The notes beneath the pieces are model-generated. The model worked only from the letters and a program-made list of their open reading frames with translations. It ran no database searches and was not told where the DNA came from. A program made the position numbers and the translations under genes. A stretch of DNA of 24,863 nt. Source: a virus. Below, one piece after another: positions 22,221-24,863 of the stretch (the stretch's first letter is position 1; the number at the start of each line of letters is the position of its first letter). The stretch lies in the IMG/VR virus record IMGVR_UViG_3300020167_000006, positions 1-24,863 of that record. The stretch is one strand, 5' to 3'.

Positions 22221-22233
22221 AAAGTATCGGGGT

Positions 22234-22253
22234 ATGCGCCTTTCGGGGTGCAT
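22234..22253 (+). other. Intergenic hairpin, TTTCGG loop
   Basis: 7-bp stem ATGCGCC / GGTGCAT (one G-U pair on the rightward transcript) with loop TTTCGG. It lies between the 80-aa and 74-aa early genes, 14 nt after the first stop. No U-tract follows, so it is more likely an RNA processing or stability element than a terminator. Confidence 0.5.
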
Positions 22254-22294
22254 TCTCGGGCGCTTTGCTCGATAACTGAACGGGAGAATAGATC

Positions 22295-22519
22295 ATGAAA
22301 ACGGCAGACTTTCGCAGCATCGCAAAGGTAACTCCAACGCGGTACGCGGACGCGGAAACCGGGTGCAATCTTTACATCGGGCATATCGGGCACGGGCATT
22401 GGCAGGTTGTCGCGGAACAGGACGGGCAGATGAACCAAACTGGGCCAATAGCTAAGACCAAGATGGAAGCGTTCAGCATCCTGCCCAGCGTGGCGAAAGT
22501 GTGGGGATTCGACGCCTAG
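22295..22519 (+). CDS. Small early protein, 74 aa, unknown function
   Basis: ATG at 22295 with GGGAGA about 7 nt upstream. The sequence alternates in short strands: KVTPTRYADAETGCNLYIGH, then IGHGHWQVVAEQDGQMNQTG, followed by a helix (KTKMEAFSILPSVAKVWGF). Two His-Gly segments (GHIGHGHW) stand out as a possible metal or nucleic-acid contact. No named family. Set between the two similar hairpins. Confidence 0.7.
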   Translation: MKTADFRSIAKVTPTRYADAETGCNLYIGHIGHGHWQVVAEQDGQMNQTGPIAKTKMEAFSILPSVAKVWGFDA

Positions 22520-22529
22520 TCTGCAATCC

Positions 22530-22549
22530 TAGCGCCTTTCTGGGCGCTA
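22530..22549 (+). other. Intergenic hairpin, TTTCTG loop
   Basis: Perfect 7-bp stem TAGCGCC / GGCGCTA with loop TTTCTG, 10 nt after the 74-aa gene's stop. Same architecture and near-identical loop as the hairpin at 22234, suggesting a repeated functional element. Confidence 0.55.
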
Positions 22550-22608
22550 CAGAGTGCGGATTACGGAGCCTGACCGATTCGGGCGCATAGATTGGGGGAT
22601 TGGCAGAT

Positions 22609-23028
22609 ATGAACACGATCAAAGAGTTTTGCAGTCAGTCGAATGTACCGGAAGCATTGGTTCGCGCAGTTGTTCGGCAGGTTGGCGGATGGGACAGCTT
22701 CCGCGAAATGGCCGAGGACGTGGCGAATCATGGCGCGGATAGCGGATTCTCGGGATTCTGCTATCACTCCGAAACCGTGAAATTCGCCAAAGCCAATTTC
22801 GAGAGCATCTACGAACTGGCCAGCGGGATGGCTCAGGACTGCGGTTATGACAGCGTGATAACGATGGTGGCCGGGTTCCAATGCCTGAAGGACTGGGATC
22901 GCGCCGAAGTCGAGCGGGCGCTGTTCCTCAAGAACAAGGGCGAAGCGGAAACTCCGGTTTATAACGCGCTGGCATGGTTCGCCCTCGAGGAAGTCTCGCG
23001 CAACTACGCCGACACGGTGGCAGCATGA
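22609..23028 (+). CDS. DUF7222-like early phage protein, 139 aa
   Basis: ATG at 22609 with GGGGG 10 nt upstream; a TTG at 22600 is too close to that site. Helical protein with pattern NHGADSGFSGFCYHSETVKF, then VAGFQCLKDWDRAEVERALF and PVYNALAWFALEEVSRNYAD. The H-G-A-D-x-G-F-x-G-F, S/T-E-T-V and A-L-A-W-F/Y-A-L-E-E-V-x-R-x-Y elements recall a family of unknown-function phage proteins I associate with DUF7222, from memory. Its stop overlaps the next start (ATGA). Role unknown; early operon context suggests DNA metabolism or host control. Confidence 0.7.
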   Translation: MNTIKEFCSQSNVPEALVRAVVRQVGGWDSFREMAEDVANHGADSGFSGFCYHSETVKFAKANFESIYELASGMAQDCGYDSVITMVAGFQCLKDWDRAEVERALFLKNKGEAETPVYNALAWFALEEVSRNYADTVAA

Positions 23029-23387
23029 GCCTATTTAACACCACCACGCCGCGCACCGATGCGGCCCTGGCGCTAGTCGCAAAAGCCCGAGAAACCGAGT
23101 CCGACTACAAGTGCCACGATCCGCTGATAATTTCGCACGTTTCGCTGGAAATGGATTACAACGGACTACGCGCTGAGAACGAGCGGCTGCGGGAGGCGCT
23201 GGCGCAGGCCGTGCGTTATGTCGAAGTGCAGCACGCCTATCGGGGTGCAATGACGGCGGCAGAGGTTGAAGCGGCGATTATTGCCAATGCCTCCCTTGCC
23301 GAGGTTCGCATAGGGGCGAACTCATGCAACACGCTTGCGGCTTTTGATTTGTTCAAAGCCCGCGCAGCACTAGGGGCGGCATTATGA
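23025..23387 (+). CDS. Early protein with short coiled coil, 120 aa
   Basis: ATG at 23025 overlaps the previous stop (ATGA); no own ribosome site, so translation is coupled. N-terminus NTTTPRTDAALALVAKARET, then a leucine-type coiled coil YNGLRAENERLREALAQAVR, followed by Ala-rich helix (GAMTAAEVEAAIIANASLAE). The L-R-A-E-N-E-R-L-R-E-A-L segment is widespread in small phage proteins that dimerise. Function not known. Ends overlapping a membrane micropeptide. Confidence 0.68.
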   Translation: MSLFNTTTPRTDAALALVAKARETESDYKCHDPLIISHVSLEMDYNGLRAENERLREALAQAVRYVEVQHAYRGAMTAAEVEAAIIANASLAEVRIGANSCNTLAAFDLFKARAALGAAL

Positions 23388-23443
23388 TCGCGCTGGCCGT
23401 GTTCCTGTGCTTGGCGCTACTTGTAATTATTTTCGACCTATAG
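23384..23443 (+). CDS. 19-residue membrane micropeptide
   Basis: ATG at 23384 overlaps the previous stop (ATGA) and has AGGGG about 7 nt upstream. The product, MIALAVFLCLALLVIIFDL, is one continuous hydrophobic segment of transmembrane length with a lone Asp near the end. Both coupling and ribosome site support translation. Function unknown; might be an inner-membrane effector or the remnant of a longer gene. Confidence 0.5.
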   Translation: MIALAVFLCLALLVIIFDL

Positions 23444-23452
23444 GGGGATGAT

Positions 23453-23665
23453 ATGAATAAATTTTACGTTACAGGTGGTGCAGATCAATACTGGATGCCG
23501 ACAAAAGCGCGGACGTTTCGCGGCGCGTTACGAGCGGCAATGGCGCGGTATCAGAGTGCCTACGGCGGGCGGATTGAGGTGGCCGAGTTGCTGGACGGCG
23601 AGTACTGGGTTGTTGCGATCAAGCGCGGCTTTAACTCGTGGGATTATGCGGGAGCCGGAAAATGA
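23453..23665 (+). CDS. Small early protein, 70 aa
   Basis: ATG at 23453 with GGGGG 5 nt upstream. Sequence: KFYVTGGADQYWMPTKARTF, helix GALRAAMARYQSAYGG, then beta pair RIEVAELLDGEYWVVAIKRG and WDYAGAG. This compact beta-alpha-beta arrangement is typical of small phage proteins of unknown function. The stop overlaps the next start (ATGA). Confidence 0.68.
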   Translation: MNKFYVTGGADQYWMPTKARTFRGALRAAMARYQSAYGGRIEVAELLDGEYWVVAIKRGFNSWDYAGAGK

Positions 23666-23868
23666 CCGATCCAAAACCGAGAATGAAGCGCCTCTGCCTC
23701 ACGCTCGACGACTATACGATCTTGGAGGCCAAACGCCGAGGGGACGGCAACCTATCGCTAGGCATCCGGCGGGCGTTCAGTCCTCCCCAGGTTCTCGGCC
23801 CTGACGCTTCAGGAACTCAGGATGCTGCGCCGCACGATACTTCTCCACGGCAATCTGCGCCGATATAA
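23662..23868 (+). CDS. Ribbon-helix-helix-like small DNA-binding protein, 68 aa
   Basis: ATG at 23662 overlaps the previous stop (ATGA). Residues about 8-39 look like an Arc/CopG-type unit: strand MKRLCLTLD, helix 1 DYTILEAKRRG, turn GDGN, helix 2 LSLGIRRAF. The L-x-L-D-D-x-T/x and G-D-G-N-L-S-x-G-I-R-R-A pattern is common in phage/plasmid RHH regulators. It would bind DNA as a dimer and is a candidate for the operators in 21400-21860. The Pro/Ser-rich tail after residue 40 is antisense to the DUF3987 gene's end and may be unstructured. Confidence 0.68.
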   Translation: MTDPKPRMKRLCLTLDDYTILEAKRRGDGNLSLGIRRAFSPPQVLGPDASGTQDAAPHDTSPRQSAPI

Positions 23869-24863
23869 TCTGATCCTCGAAGCGCCCGTCGAAGGCGCGA
23901 GGATTTACCTCGTATTCCGAGGATAGGCCGGACGACCGAATTATCGGCCCCATTGGTCGCACCCAGCCCGCGCCCTCCACACGCACCCAGAATTCCTTCC
24001 ATTGCTGAATCGTCAGGCTGCGCTTAAAGTTTCCCCACGCGGAATTCAGCTTGTGCGGCTTGATCGTCCGGATATTGCGGGCCAGCACGAACTCGGCGAA
24101 CGTCCGCACGGATTTATCCTCGTCGCCGTATTGATCCAGCGTAGAGTAAAAGTGCAGCATGTGCGGCCACAGGCAGTCGCGCATGTACTCCCAGGCAAGC
24201 GCCACAGTGTCGCGTTCAATGGTCGCAGTGATAACGTCACGGCCCGCTGCGGCGCATTGGATAGCGTGCATTGTGAGGGCGATGCGGGGCAGGTAGGCCC
24301 GCCACTTAGAAAGCGACTGCCGCGCGCCTGCGGGGAATTGGGGAATGCCGCGCATGTGCGTAATCCAATCCGTGGCCTCGCGCCGGATCGTATGGGCCTC
24401 GTCCGATAAGATGCAATGGTCGAGGTGCGGTTTCATTGCGTACAGAGTGTGCAGGATTGCGCGCCATTCGCTGATCGCGCCCCGATCTGCGGGCTGTTCG
24501 GATTCCTCGTTCGCGGGGCCGGTCGAGTTATAGACCAACACGCGCTGCATGAGGCCATCCGAATCAAGATTCAGCTTTACGGCGGCGCGGCGGATTGCAT
24601 CGGGCTGAGAACCGCCAATAATGCTCACGCCGGTATTGGGGATCGTCCGCAGCTTACCGACCAGAATGCCGATAAACTCCGCGCCGTCCCATGCACTGAG
24701 CCAGAATTGCCGGTCAGAACCCTTTCCGCCGCTTTTGTACTGATCCATGCTCATCAGCCAGGACAGGAATTCGTCCGCATAGCACATGGCCCCGCGTGTC
24801 GTCGCCTCCTGCTGCTCTAACAGGCCCTCCGCCGTTGTCCCGTTGAAATACAGCATCTCATTT
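23777..24863 (-). CDS. DUF3987-type replication (primase/helicase-like) protein, C-terminal part
   Basis: The frame is open through the right edge, so the N-terminus is missing. The visible part has ATTRGAMCYADEFLSWLMSM, then GSDRQFWLSAWDGAEF and NTGVSIIGGSQPDAI, the Walker-B-like and sensor region of DUF3987 proteins found with phage primases and helicases (D-E-F/L-x-x-W-L and S-I-x-G-G-x-Q-P). The C-terminal 200 residues are helical and end REPGED. It probably acts in phage DNA replication initiation. It converges on, and overlaps by 92 nt, the RHH-like gene. Confidence 0.82.
   Translation of the reverse strand, partial: NEMLYFNGTTAEGLLEQQEATTRGAMCYADEFLSWLMSMDQYKSGGKGSDRQFWLSAWDGAEFIGILVGKLRTIPNTGVSIIGGSQPDAIRRAAVKLNLDSDGLMQRVLVYNSTGPANEESEQPADRGAISEWRAILHTLYAMKPHLDHCILSDEAHTIRREATDWITHMRGIPQFPAGARQSLSKWRAYLPRIALTMHAIQCAAAGRDVITATIERDTVALAWEYMRDCLWPHMLHFYSTLDQYGDEDKSVRTFAEFVLARNIRTIKPHKLNSAWGNFKRSLTIQQWKEFWVRVEGAGWVRPMGPIIRSSGLSSEYEVNPRAFDGRFEDQIISAQIAVEKYRAAQHPEFLKRQGREPGED

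Overview
This window is part of a tailed double-stranded DNA phage (or prophage) genome. Its virion genes follow the P22-like podovirus plan. The order small terminase, large terminase, portal, scaffold, coat, gp4-like connector, gp10-like plug, tailspike is recognisable from protein sequence and matches P22. Shine-Dalgarno sites, densely overlapping stop/start codons (ATGA, TAATG, TAGTG) and moderately high GC point to a bacterial, probably Gram-negative (proteobacterial) host. The host itself cannot be named. No integrase, lysis gene, repressor of known type or tRNA is visible, so lifestyle is open.

Layout. From 21069 down to 1, all genes run leftward as one long late block. It starts with packaging (TerS, TerL). 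Next come two small fibre-like proteins, a frameshifted micro-gene and a 46-residue protein, then the portal. An HNH-AP2 homing endonuclease is wedged after the portal. A roughly 4.5 kb run of small beta-rich proteins follows (about 14.7 to 10.7 kb). It includes a protein of ten tandem 23-26 residue repeats and lies where P22 has portal directly followed by scaffold. Scaffold and coat follow, then two hairpins that look like terminators bracketing a 141-residue protein. Then come the head-completion and tail genes: gp4-like, a fibre-like protein, gp10-like, a fibre with an S74 intramolecular chaperone, and a beta-helix tailspike. The left end holds a cupin and the start of a further virion-type protein.

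From 21978 to 23868 a rightward cluster of small early-type genes is tightly coupled and ends in a ribbon-helix-helix-like protein. It converges on, and overlaps tail-to-tail with, a leftward DUF3987-type replication protein cut by the right edge.

The roughly 900 bp between the divergent late and early blocks (21070-21977) carries no convincing large gene. It has dense structure: two families of 10-bp-phased repeats, a cluster of seven ATGCAT palindromes, a 9-bp inverted repeat with an extra half site, and three GCCGACA-type iterons. This is the best candidate for the packaging start, operators and replication origin, and it is the least explained part of the window.
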